A DNA stretch of 64,000 nt from Paratinospora sagittata (Eukaryota; Streptophyta; Magnoliopsida; Ranunculales; Menispermaceae). This document shows positions 48,591-60,500 of the stretch, piece by piece. The notes beneath the pieces are model-generated. The model did not search any database. It worked only from the letters and a program-made list of their open reading frames with translations, and was not told the origin of the DNA. Position numbers and translations under genes: made by a program. The stretch spans positions 1,951,501-2,015,500 of the forward strand of contig CM069600.1 of assembly GCA_035771175.1 (NCBI GenBank), written 5' to 3'. How positions within the stretch are numbered: position 1 is the stretch's first letter; every line of letters starts with the position of its first letter.

Positions 48591-51500
48591 TTAAGACCAT
48601 TGCTTCCGGCGTAGAAGCTTGGAGATTGTTAGGTCTGGCTCTCCAAACCCATCCATAACAGCACTGGCTGAAGGGAACTCAGCTCTAGATGTCAAGCTAC
48701 AACAAGTAAACTTAAACTAATTAATACAGTGTGCCAGAAATTCAAGTGAAATAACTATTTGGTTCCTCATGGCACTTACTTGTCATCAAGTTGAAATAAC
48801 ATGCTGAAGAATGCTATTAATCAATCATAAAGGTTGCTCATGGACATACAAATGGCTTGTTCAAGAAGACTAAGGTAGTATATATAGTAACTCTATTTAG
48901 AATAGCCTCTACTTCTACTTCAAAATGAACCTCTTAACTTGTAGTAGAGGCTTATGCTCTAGTAGAATAAGCCAAGATTTTTCGCTTATTCTTGCAGTGG
49001 TTGTACCTCTACTTCAATTAGAGGCAGAATTTTTTTTTTTTAAATGCCCAATAAATAATTTTTTCAATATCTTCTACTTTTTTTTAGAAACCATAAATAT
49101 TGTTAAAAAACAACACCTAAGTTTATTATTTAGTCTATAAATGACTGCTGGTTCTTGGTCATAATTAATGGTTCATCTGCAGATTATTTAAACTCAAAAA
49201 AAAATAAAAATAAAAATAAAAAGATTGAGTTAAGGTAATCTGTTATCCTTGTGGTTACTTGTTATTATGGAGAATGAGCTAAGCTGAAAAGAAAAGTTTT
49301 ACAATTGGACACTGCCCCTCGTATGGTTCCCCTCCCCACGGTGTAAATCCAATTTCTCACTGCCTATTCACAAATGACCCAATAATATTGAAATCATTGT
49401 GCCTAATGAAGCTGACACAGTTACAAATAATACAGTTTTCAAGTATTTAATGAGGATTTGTCTTCTTGTCTTTATGGCTTCCAGAATCATCTCAAAGCAT
49501 GTCCAGAATTTTATTACCACTAAGTCTAAACCTTCTTTCGATCATTATAATAAATTGAAAGGAGTCCAAGGAGGTGGGAGGGAAAGATCAAGAAAGAAAG
49601 AAAAAGAGAGGGAAAAAGAAATGGTAACCATGCTCATAGGAGGACAAGCACATACAAAGATAAACAAGCAAATTTCAACAACTATTTGAATTTATGTCAT
49701 TTATACAATTGGATCTAGGATAGCAACAATAAATATTGGTTATCATAAGTTTTTATAAAATATGTTTTCATGAAAAAAGGGTCAATTTCAGAAGAGCTGG
49801 GATGAGACACTATTACCAAGAAAAAGAATCTACCTGCTCCGAAGAACAACGCATGGCATTCCTATGCGCTCAGCCGCATGCAAACCAAATTGGCCTCCTG
49901 CAATAAGCACACAGTTGTTGACAGGAACCCCAGCATATTCTGCTCCCGCACGTAGAGTAGCCACAATCTTTTCAAAGCTGAATGAATTTCAGAAACTGCT
50001 ACATGAATAACAGGTTAACAGGAATTTTATAGGCAATAGCTAACCTTGTAAAGTCATGCATGTATACATAAAAAACGAAAGCCATGGCCACACAGCCGGA
50101 ACACCTGATTCTTTAAAAACCAAGTGCCCTTACAAGTCAATTTTGATATGAAATCAAATGTTTTCAAGATGCTACAATATTCTAAGGAGAATTGTGGATT
50201 TAAATTCCAATAGATTTCACCTTAATGCTAAAATCAATAGTTCTCCCTATAGGACTAGAAATTACAAAAGTAATTACATTGCATTAGCTTTATAAAGTGT
50301 AGTATAGCAATTTTACTTGCAAGAATATATAACATATTTTCATTCTCTTTGTATTCATTCTTTTAGATCCAACAATAAAACCCTAGCATTTTATCACCAT
50401 CTATTTGTTGGAGATAATCTAAATTATGTTTTATTAGATTTCGTGCCTAATAAGGATTTTGGGTGTGTGCCTAATTAGAAGGTCAAGTTTGTGTTTGATT
50501 AGGTTTTATTATTGTATTAGGATTCTAAGTTGTTTAGGATTTAGATTTTGGTGATTATAAATACACCAGTACGTTATAAAAATAAGTGTTAAGAGAAATA
50601 AAGATTTTAGATTTTAGATCCAACAGTGGTATCAAAGCTAGTATAGATCACAACAGTGGTATCCAAGCTAGTATAGATCGTGGGTCGAAGAAATTAGTGT
50701 TGTGCACATGTTTGTACAAGAGCGAGTTTGATTGCGGAAAAGAGCAAAGAGCAAGGATACGTATTGATTCCTGCAGTTGCCGTACGGTGTTGTACTGGTG
50801 AGCTATTATCACAGATAGAAGAAAACCCACGCTGCCAGTTGTGTTTGTGTGCAGAGGCTGAATTGGAGATATACACTGTTTCCCCTAGATAGGTGCTTGA
50901 GGTTGCCGCAGGAATCGTTGCCTAAACTGGGTTTATGATTCTCCTTCGTTCCAGCAACGATATCCGCACTGGTCCTCTTTCTTCTTCACACTACAACAAC
51001 GCAATAGTGCATGCAATACAACAGTAGCAGCAACATGTAGGTCTTCTTTTACCTACAGTTCTCTCTTTCTGCCTTTCACAGCTGCACACAGTAGTAGCAA
51101 CCCGTAGATCTTTTTCCACCTATTGTACTTTCTCTACCCTTTCTTTTTTTGTACCCCAGGATCTAACCTACACTTGCTCTGATACCATTTTTTATCTAAA
51201 TAAAATAATTTTGGAAGAATAGTTTTTAACTACAGTGACTTCTTCAAGGCCTTATGCGGGAAATGGTTGTGGAGAATTCAGTATGAACAAAATTCGTTGT
51301 GGGCAAGGGTGGTTATCAGTCGGTATGGGAGATCAACAATCACAGGTCAGGGTGGAGGGGAAGGTCTGGGGGAGATTCTCGTTCAAAGGGCCGTGGAAGT
51401 TCATTGAATCTCTGTCCTCGATGGTCGGTGCACACATTCGCCTCTTGGTTGGTGATGGGGAAACTTTTCGCTTCTGGGAGGACAGATGGGTTGGGGATTG

Positions 51501-54500
51501 TTCCTTGGCACGATCTTTCCCAAACCTATATAGATTATCATCCATGCACAACCTGCCAATTTCCAACTTCATTAACTCGACCCTTAATGACCACAACAAT
51601 AGTATCTCATGGACCTTTCATTTCCCTAGGGCCTTAACCTCAAGAGAACAAGGAGAAATAGCAAACCTTTTAGCCATCCTAGAATCTGTAACTATTTCAA
51701 ATAACCCAGATAAGTTCAAATGGTCCCTTGAGCCAAATGGGGAGTATTCGTGCAAATCATTAGTTGAACACCTACAATCATCATCTAACCATCCCATACC
51801 ACCTTTTCCTTTAGCGGCAAACATTTGGAAAATACATATTCCATCTAAAGTTAAAGTGTTTGGTTGGCTATTGGCTCATAGGAAGATTAATACCATAAAC
51901 CTGCCTCAAAGACGTCTTCCTAATTTGCTTGTCTCCACAGTGTTGTGTTCGTTGCTTTCAGGTGAAAGGAAATCCAAATCACCTATTCTTGCACTGCTCT
52001 ATAGCAAGAGGTTTATGGGAGAGATGGTGTTGCTACTAGGGAGGAAGGTTCTTCCTAGGGGTGTTCATCAACCTGACCGAACCGAATCTTTTGGGTTGGT
52101 TTGGGTTGGGTTAAATAGGTTGTTTGGGTTGGGTTAGGTTCTAAAATACCCAACCCGATTAGTTTGGGTTGGGTCACGGGTTGAGCCCCTAAAAACCCAA
52201 TTAAACCGACCTGAATTGAGGTAAGTGTTGAAACCCTAAAATATCCCCTAGGCATTATTTTTTTAAGATTTACATGTATCTTATGATTCTTATCTAATCC
52301 TATCTAATTTAGTTTATACCATAATATATATGTCTATATACATATCACAGACTATTAATATATACAATCTCAATCTATGTGCTGCTATTTTGCAAATTAT
52401 TATTACTATTTACTAATATGTAATATTAACAGACTACTCATTGCAAAATAATAGTGAAAAAAAATTAGTAGAAAATCTAATCAATAAATGAATAATTAAA
52501 GTTCTTATATCAATAAATTATATGTCAAATATGAGGCTTAAGTCCAACCCGATCAAACCGACCCAACCCAAACTGAACCCGAACGGTTTGGATTGGGTTG
52601 GGTTGGAAGATAGATTGGGTTGGGTAGGGTTTCAAATTTACCAGCCCAAACTATTTGGGTTGGGTTGGGTTTTGGCCCCAACCCGACCCGACCCAACCCA
52701 ACCCATAAACACCCCTAGTTCTTCCCTCCATCTTGTCTTGAGGAATGCATGACCCTTTATCATAATACTATCACTTCTAGTTTGGCTAGGGAAGTGGCTC
52801 TTATGGCCTCTTTTGCGACACTCTGGCATATATGGTTAGAAAGGAACAACAGAATTTTCAACGATAGATGCAAGGATGTAAATAAGTTATGGGAGGACAT
52901 CAAGTTTGTGGCCAGTTCTTGGGTGCATGTGTCTGACATTGTTCGTGGCCCTTCGCTTTCGAACTGGATTTTGGATTGGGGTAGCTGCCTGCAACAGTTG
53001 TAATTTATTTAGGGGTGGCTTCTTGTTCATTGGTGTTGGGGTGACATGTATGTTTTTTGGTGCAGGGGTGTCTTTTGTTTTTGGCTTGGGCGCGCATCTT
53101 GTGCTCCCCTAAATGTACTATCAATTCTCATTTCCTTATTGATAATATATGCATTAATTGTTTCTGCTAAATAAAAAAAACTTCTTCAATCTTCTAATCA
53201 TAACTCTTCATCTAATTAATTAAGACTTGCACTCGGTTAATATAGGCCTCAACTGACTCTGAGTCCTCCATTTGTAGCAACTCAAACTAGGGGTGTAAGC
53301 AATCCGTCCGACCCGACCCAACCAAACCCGATCATTTCGGGTCGGGTCAAGTTTGATTGATATTTCGGGTTGGTCGGGTTTATTTTTGAGCAACCCGACC
53401 CGACCCGACCTCTTAAAATTTATATATATATATATGAGTTCATCCTCATTCTCATAAGTCGAGTTTAAGAGTAGCTTGGCTTGTACATATATGAGTTCTC
53501 CCAAAAAAGAGAAATCTCATTTTTTAAAGCTTACATAGTAGTTTAATAAGTTGGATACATGATAATCCAACATATTTTATTACTAATATAAGCTTAAATA
53601 GTAGTTATTAAGCTTTGAAAAAATTGAAATATTTAATGGGGGCCAACCCGACCCGATTTCACTCCTAACTCAAACTGACGCCTCAAAGTCTGCAGACGTA
53701 CATTCGTAGCTTTGTTTGCACCTTTGTCGGACTTTTCTAAAGTGTCCCATGCCTCTTTTGTTGTAATTACCCTTTGCACCTTCTCGAATGCCACATCATC
53801 GAGAGTTTAAAGAATAAAATACAATGCTTTTTTTTATCCTTCTCTCTACTTTCACGTATTGTATCTCGTTGATCTACCGGTACATTATCACTTGTATCGA
53901 CGAACCCTTTCTCCACTATGTCAAATAGTTCATGATAGGCAAATAAAGTTTTCTATTGCTTCCCACTTTTGATGGGAAGAAATATGATCAATGGAACAAG
54001 CAGATGAAAACTTTATTTGCCTATCAAGAACTATTAGACATAGTGGAGAACAGGTTCGTTGATCCAGGTGATAATGTATCAGCAGATCAACAAGATACAG
54101 TACGTGAAAATAGAAAGAAGGATAAAAAGGATAAAAAGGCATTGTACTTTACACTTCAAACTCTCGATGGTATGGCATTCGAGAAGGTGCAAAGGGCCAT
54201 TACAGCAAAAGAGGTGTGAGACACTTCAAAAAAGTCCTACAAAGGTGCAGACAAAGCCAGGAAAGTATGTCTGCGGACTTTGTGGCATCAGTCTGAGTTG
54301 TTATAGATGGGGGACTCAGATTCAGTTGAGGCCTATATTAACCGAGTGCAAGTCTTGTTTAATCAGATGAAGAGTTATGATAAGAACATCAAAGAAGTTA
54401 CTGTAGTTAAAAGTATTCTCCCCCAATTATTTTATTTAGATCTAACACTATCTTCCTCTTAATTCTCTTTGCATTCTTCACATGGTATCAAAACATTGAT

Positions 54501-57500
54501 TAACAAGAAACCTTTTATTCATAATCAAAATGTCTCACAGATCCAACTCTACACTCAATAAGTTGGGGGTTGTAGGGACAATGTGCCCCCTGCTCATGGT
54601 CCAAGGTGAATACCCAACAAAATATTGTGAGTGACTCAATCACTGAAGTTCGTAGTGATCATATGATCATACAGATGGGGGAACATAGTGTAGGGTTGTT
54701 TTCTTTGTTTTTGAGGGCTCCTTGTCCTCTTGCTCTCTTTCATTCCTTTGTTCTTAATAAAGTTCTTTGTTTTCTTACAAAAAGAAAAGCACAGGACATC
54801 AATCTTCTTGTACATCATTATCTTAGTATTCATTTTTTTCACTTTTAACAATGGGACCCTCACATTCTAGCACCATTTCTCTTCCCCTTTGATTCTTCAC
54901 ATAAAATTCATCATAATAGAAAAATAAGAAATTATCAATCTTCCACAATTATTTACAAACAAATCAAGAAGACAATATGATTTACAAGAGCCCCAACAAC
55001 AAATCTGATGGAAGACAAATATAGGGCTGGATTAAAATGTCTGTAGTTTTATAGACAAACTAGAAATAAGGCTCAAGTTTAGAGGTAGTGGAAGCATAAT
55101 TTTAGCAATAAAGGAACTAGAAGACTGAAGTTCCTCAGCTGTGTTTACGTAGAATGAACTTAGAAGTTAGAACCTAAGAACAGGGAAGAAGAACATAAAA
55201 GATAAGTATGAAAAAAATTAAATATTGTCGCTGCCCCTCACCCAAATAGAGTCACACCACAATATGTTTGATTAGAATTTAAGGGTACATTGATTTATTA
55301 CTCACACCTTTAAAATGATAGCAGACCTTGCCACCCAAAAAAATAAAATAAAATAATTGTCTATCCCATTCTAAAAGCGATGAACTTGCAAATTACAAGG
55401 CCTCTACTTCACATCTTCTAGCATTTAAATCTCTAAACAGCTAAAAAACCTAATTATTCTCCAACTTTCAACCTTCCAAAATGGAGCATGAACTCGGAAG
55501 ATATTAAACCACAAATAGCCAAGACACTGAATTCAAGATTTTAGTAAAACAAGATTTAACAGCAAATAGTAGAACTGGAAATAATTGTAAATAGTGAAAC
55601 TATATTTAATAAACATAATAAAAGGAAACTCTAATTATAATAAATTGATTCTTCTTTCCCTAAAATTGCTTGGTTTTTCCTCAAATGACTGAGTCATGTG
55701 TTTCTACTTGAAGCTTCAGTATCGTTCATTAATACTATACAAAGCAGCTCACAAAAAAGGGAATTGCAGAACTGAAGATGTGCAGATCAAGCCAACAATT
55801 AGTTAGTCCACACTGGATTTCAGAACATAAAAGCTGTACTGACCTTTCAGTTTGGGTGGTGCCAAGTTCAATGCTCACTTTCAGCACGGATGCAACCTCC
55901 TCAGCTATCTTTTGCTTTTGAGCAGCAGCTACTCCAAACAAATGAGTACAGAACTTTTAAATAAAAGGTTTCTTTAATCAGAAGAATGTTTACTACCAGT
56001 GACAAAGGCAATGGGCAACCCAACTCAAGAATAAAGAAACCACCTGCCTGTCTTGCTTCTTGAGCTAACTGCTCATCCAATCCAGAAGATACTCCTTTAC
56101 CAAGTACAAGCTGACCATAAAAACTTCTTTCGATTTCCTCCATCCCAACTATCTTTATCCTTGAAACTCTTTCTTGACCAAGCTGTTCAATAATGGACCT
56201 ATCAGTATTTATTAGAGAAAGCAATTAGCTTCTCTCCAATGTGTCTGCATATCATACTTTCACCTGGGCTTGCAAACAAGCTTTAGTGAAACGATCAAAA
56301 TAATATGATTGCTACTTCAAAATTACTGGCATCCAATATATATCTTACTGCACATTTTTACTTTTAGTGTTTAGTTATTAACAGTTGCAACATGAGACTT
56401 AAGTTTAGTCAACTATGGAAGAAGGATCACTTTGACTTTATTAGGTTATTTAATCCAGCATTACCAGGATCTCAAACAACTATGCGTAACAGGTGAAACA
56501 GTCTATAGATTTTTGAAGAACCATTCAAAGTTTTGGATTATTTGCAATTAACAAGCTTAAAAAAATATCCTGTCCAATAAGGAAGAAGTCATCACGTAAT
56601 TTATATTTGAATTTGCAAATTGTCCGAATATTTAAGATCAGTGAGTGAATCAGGTGTACTGGCCACAGGTGCTATTTCATTCAGAAGTTCAAAACTATAT
56701 ATTGATTCATCATCCATGAAGAAAGTAAAGTAAGTAGCTTATGTTATCAGGTTTTAGTCTTGAAGATGTAAATTCATGAGCTTAATAAATGAATGACTAC
56801 ATTGTGAAGTCCACAAAAGTTACAAATGTTGACAAGAATTACTCTTCAACTGAACCTGCCTCAGCATTGTCAAAAGCAATTAGATCCAAACCAATGACAT
56901 TGTTCAAATAGAGCTGCAGTTCACATACTTTAAAGAGAACTTCAAAAACATATCAAAAAATAACTAGCTTATTTTGAAGACCATTATCAGGTGATTTAGT
57001 TTTGAGCACATCCATGAGCTTCCTCTTGTGAGTGCACAGTAAAGGACTGCATCAAAAAGTCATATATGTTGACTGTTGATCAGGATAAACATTGAACGGC
57101 ATTTGCTTAAGCCATGCCACAAGTAACAAGACTCTAAAACAAATAATACAGGTCAAAACAAAGCTATGGTTCTTTTTAAAAGAAAAAAACACTATTGTTC
57201 ATCAATTCTACTGCAGGACATCGTAAACATATCAAAATGAAATCGACAATAAATGAACAAACCTTGCCATTTTATCACCATGGTTGCTGTAGGCTGTAAG
57301 GATGACAATAGGTATACCTCCAAGAATTGCATCATCGATGAAGCTGTAAACAAAGAAGTAAAACATTGATGTTTTGCATAAACAAATCTACTAAGAAGAG
57401 TAAATCAGCAAGGAAAAGGAAGATGACAATGGACAAGCCTGATTTACACGAGGCATATAAATATAATTACCTGAGTGCAGGGTCATCTATCACATGCAAC

Positions 57501-60500
57501 CACAAGGCTATTACATCAGTGTTTTCAAGGCTTCGCTTAGGCAACGCCTAGGCGTTTTAGGGGATCTGTGCTAGGCAGGCAGTGGGGGTTTGTGCAAATA
57601 TTTAAAAAGTTTAGGGGGGTCTCTCTAATTATTTTTTACAAAAAATTAAAAACATAAACCCCCCCTTTCTATAGTAAACTCTCGAATCTTTCTCTCCCTA
57701 AGCCTATCCTTTCCATTTGCTCCGACCAAGAAACATTGCCGAAATCTCCAGCAACCGTCAACGACCCTCCGACGATAGATATTTTAGTTTTGTACTTTTG
57801 AACCTTTTGGATAATATGTATTATGGCATGAATTAGTGTTTTGTGGACATGATTTTAATTAATATGAAGTGTTTTTTATCATTTTACGAAAATTGAACAT
57901 GGACCTATAATAATTAATTAATTATCTAGGGACCTATAAATAAATATGTTTCTTATCGCCTAAGCCACGTCTAGGCTTCGCCTAGGCTACGCCTCGCCTA
58001 GATAGGGCAAATCGCCTAAACATTGCCTTGGCGCCTTGAAAACACTGTATTACATAAACTCTCACACTTAACATAAGGATAAAATATAAATACTCAATTA
58101 GATTCAGTTTGTTAAATATAGGCTCAAGTTGAGACTCACTACTCTCTAGGTAAGAAAACCAGCTTAGTGGTAGTCACCTAATACAAAAGGAGAACATACT
58201 TGTTAGGTATTAACTCCTTCAGTCAAGTGCCAAGAAAATCCTTTGTCCTTGGTCCAATTATTGTGAAGAGGATTTTGACAATATTGATAGCATATTATCA
58301 TCACATAGCACCTTCAAAAGCATATGTCGAACGTGATTCAGTGATGAGATCCTCAATCAATCATCTCAATAAGACCATCAGTCCTCGCTTCTCACTTTGG
58401 TGACTTGGCTAGGATTGATTGTTTCTCACCATTCCAAGTGAGTTCCCTCCATCAGATGAGCAGCATCTTTGCAAAGAAATATAATTGGCAATGGCACCTG
58501 CCAGTATGTAGAGGCATATTTCTCCACTAACAGCGTCCATGTTCAGCGAATAGTGCCCCTTTTCCTGGACTAGTATCAAAATACGTCTGGCAGCCATCAA
58601 ACAAGGAAAAGTTGGATTCTGCTTACATTGGCCAAATATAATATGTGAACTAGTGAGAAAGAAGTTCAGGAACTTCCTGGCCTGTATTCATCAGACAGTA
58701 ACTCCTTGTTTCTATTCAACTTTTGACTCAGACCAATAAGGAAAGTGACACATAAAAGGTGCCAAGTGATGACTAATCCAGTTCCCTTTAAAACCTTCCA
58801 AGGCCCATATGCTTGACCTTGTACTATGCCATTTGAAGCTTCCAGGACCAGTTGACCAAAATGAGAAAAGACCAAGAGAAAGTTCCTCATTGCCTATATA
58901 GCCCATAGAACTTTTACAAGCTCAACTAGAGATCCATGTCACAAAACTAAGTTGTTGCAATTGGCACTTACAATTAATCTTTGATTCAAGGAGAATTATA
59001 TAAATTTATTGAGTAAGAAATAATTCAAATCTAAACAACTCACTTTTCAATTCCAGGTCTCAGAGGTAGACCCTTTGTCATCACAAACTCTTCCAATGCT
59101 TTCCCCTGCCACAGAAAACCAGTAAGTTTTTTATTGTACCAAGAATTCTGTATATATTGGGAGTATAGGTTTGAAGAAAATAATAAAAGGTGAAAAATTT
59201 GGTGCAATAATACATGTGGAATAAGAAACAAATGGATAATCCTATCATTTAACAAGGCACTGGAAACATAGCTATAAGAATTCTCGATTTAGATTATTCA
59301 GAAAGGACTGGACCAGAATATTCATGCATGGTTCATAGAACTTAGTTATTCCACGCATCAAATGAGAGCTTAAGATTATGATATCCAAGGTTTGCAGTAT
59401 GACGAAAGTCTATTAATGTCAGCAGGAGCTTTCAGCTAGTTGGCTATCAAATCATATGAGATCCATAACAGACCAGACCTAAAAATCTGTCCAAACTGAG
59501 TACAATATTTTAATATTCCATGCATTGGGCATGCTGACTGAGGTATGACAATGATACTGGCCCAATGTTGAGCCATGAAAATCTCATATTTTCTTGAGAT
59601 CACCTCTTTGCAGCACTGATTTTACTTTGCATGACATAATTTTTTTAGCTGCCTAAAATAATTTAGACAATATGAGTTTAGCATAGATACCCTCACAAAT
59701 ATAATCAGACTTACCTTCTCCCGCAGAACACTTTTAATGAATGTCGCTTTCTCACTAGTTGGCAATGAAGTAGGCCAGCCGATCTGCAAGAAATTAAATA
59801 AGGGATTAACAGATCAGAAGCATTATGCAATTCACAGTACCAGTATCAAAAACTCACCCTGTCAAAAAACAAAACCAGCATCGTTTTCTCATCACCTCCA
59901 GTCTTCCTACAAGAACATTTTCAGGCTTAAAACTGTTGTCATAATAATAATTTAGGGGTAACATTAAATTTCAAGAACTCATGCTGTCATTTCTAAAAGT
60001 GAGCCAAAGTTCAAACTGAAAAGCAAGAAAATTTCCCTTTTTTTTATGAAAAGAAGAATGTAACCATAGATAAGTCAAAACTCGAGCAAAACCGAAGCAA
60101 TTCATCTTGGAGGAAGCATATCAGCTTCTTTCCGTGCTTGGTTCACATACTTAAGCACCAATCAATCATATCATAAGCACAAAGTTTCATTGAACACCTC
60201 AAAATTCAAGCAAGCACAAACCTTATTAGATCTAAATAAACTGGTTGAGTCCAATTGGCACAGTCCAATCCAAGTTTTTGAAATGCTGTGATATCAAGCA
60301 AAAAATATCAAATGGATGAATATTAGTAGATCATTTGATAAAACATTGGATACTTAGACAAGTAATAAAGTATTTCTGTGATGAACATCTAAGTGTCGAT
60401 AATACCTGAGTTGAAAGCCTGACGATTTCCCAAGCGGTATACATCCATGAGAACCCTGAAGGGACAGTTAAAAAGGCATGCAAAGACACTTCAGCTTTCA

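Larger units (their letters stand above)
51197..53949 (-). mobile_element. Copia gag fragment, left arm of an inverted repeat (interrupted by LINE and MITE)
   Basis: Ignoring insertions at 51248-53179 and 53288-53667, the minus strand reads as a Ty1/copia gag segment homologous to 54008-54441: 'aactttatttgcctatca' begins both arms and 'gaggcctatattaaccgagt' is in both. Frame breaks are present. At its far end the match stops at 51197 ('atctaaataaaataatt'). Confidence 0.75.
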
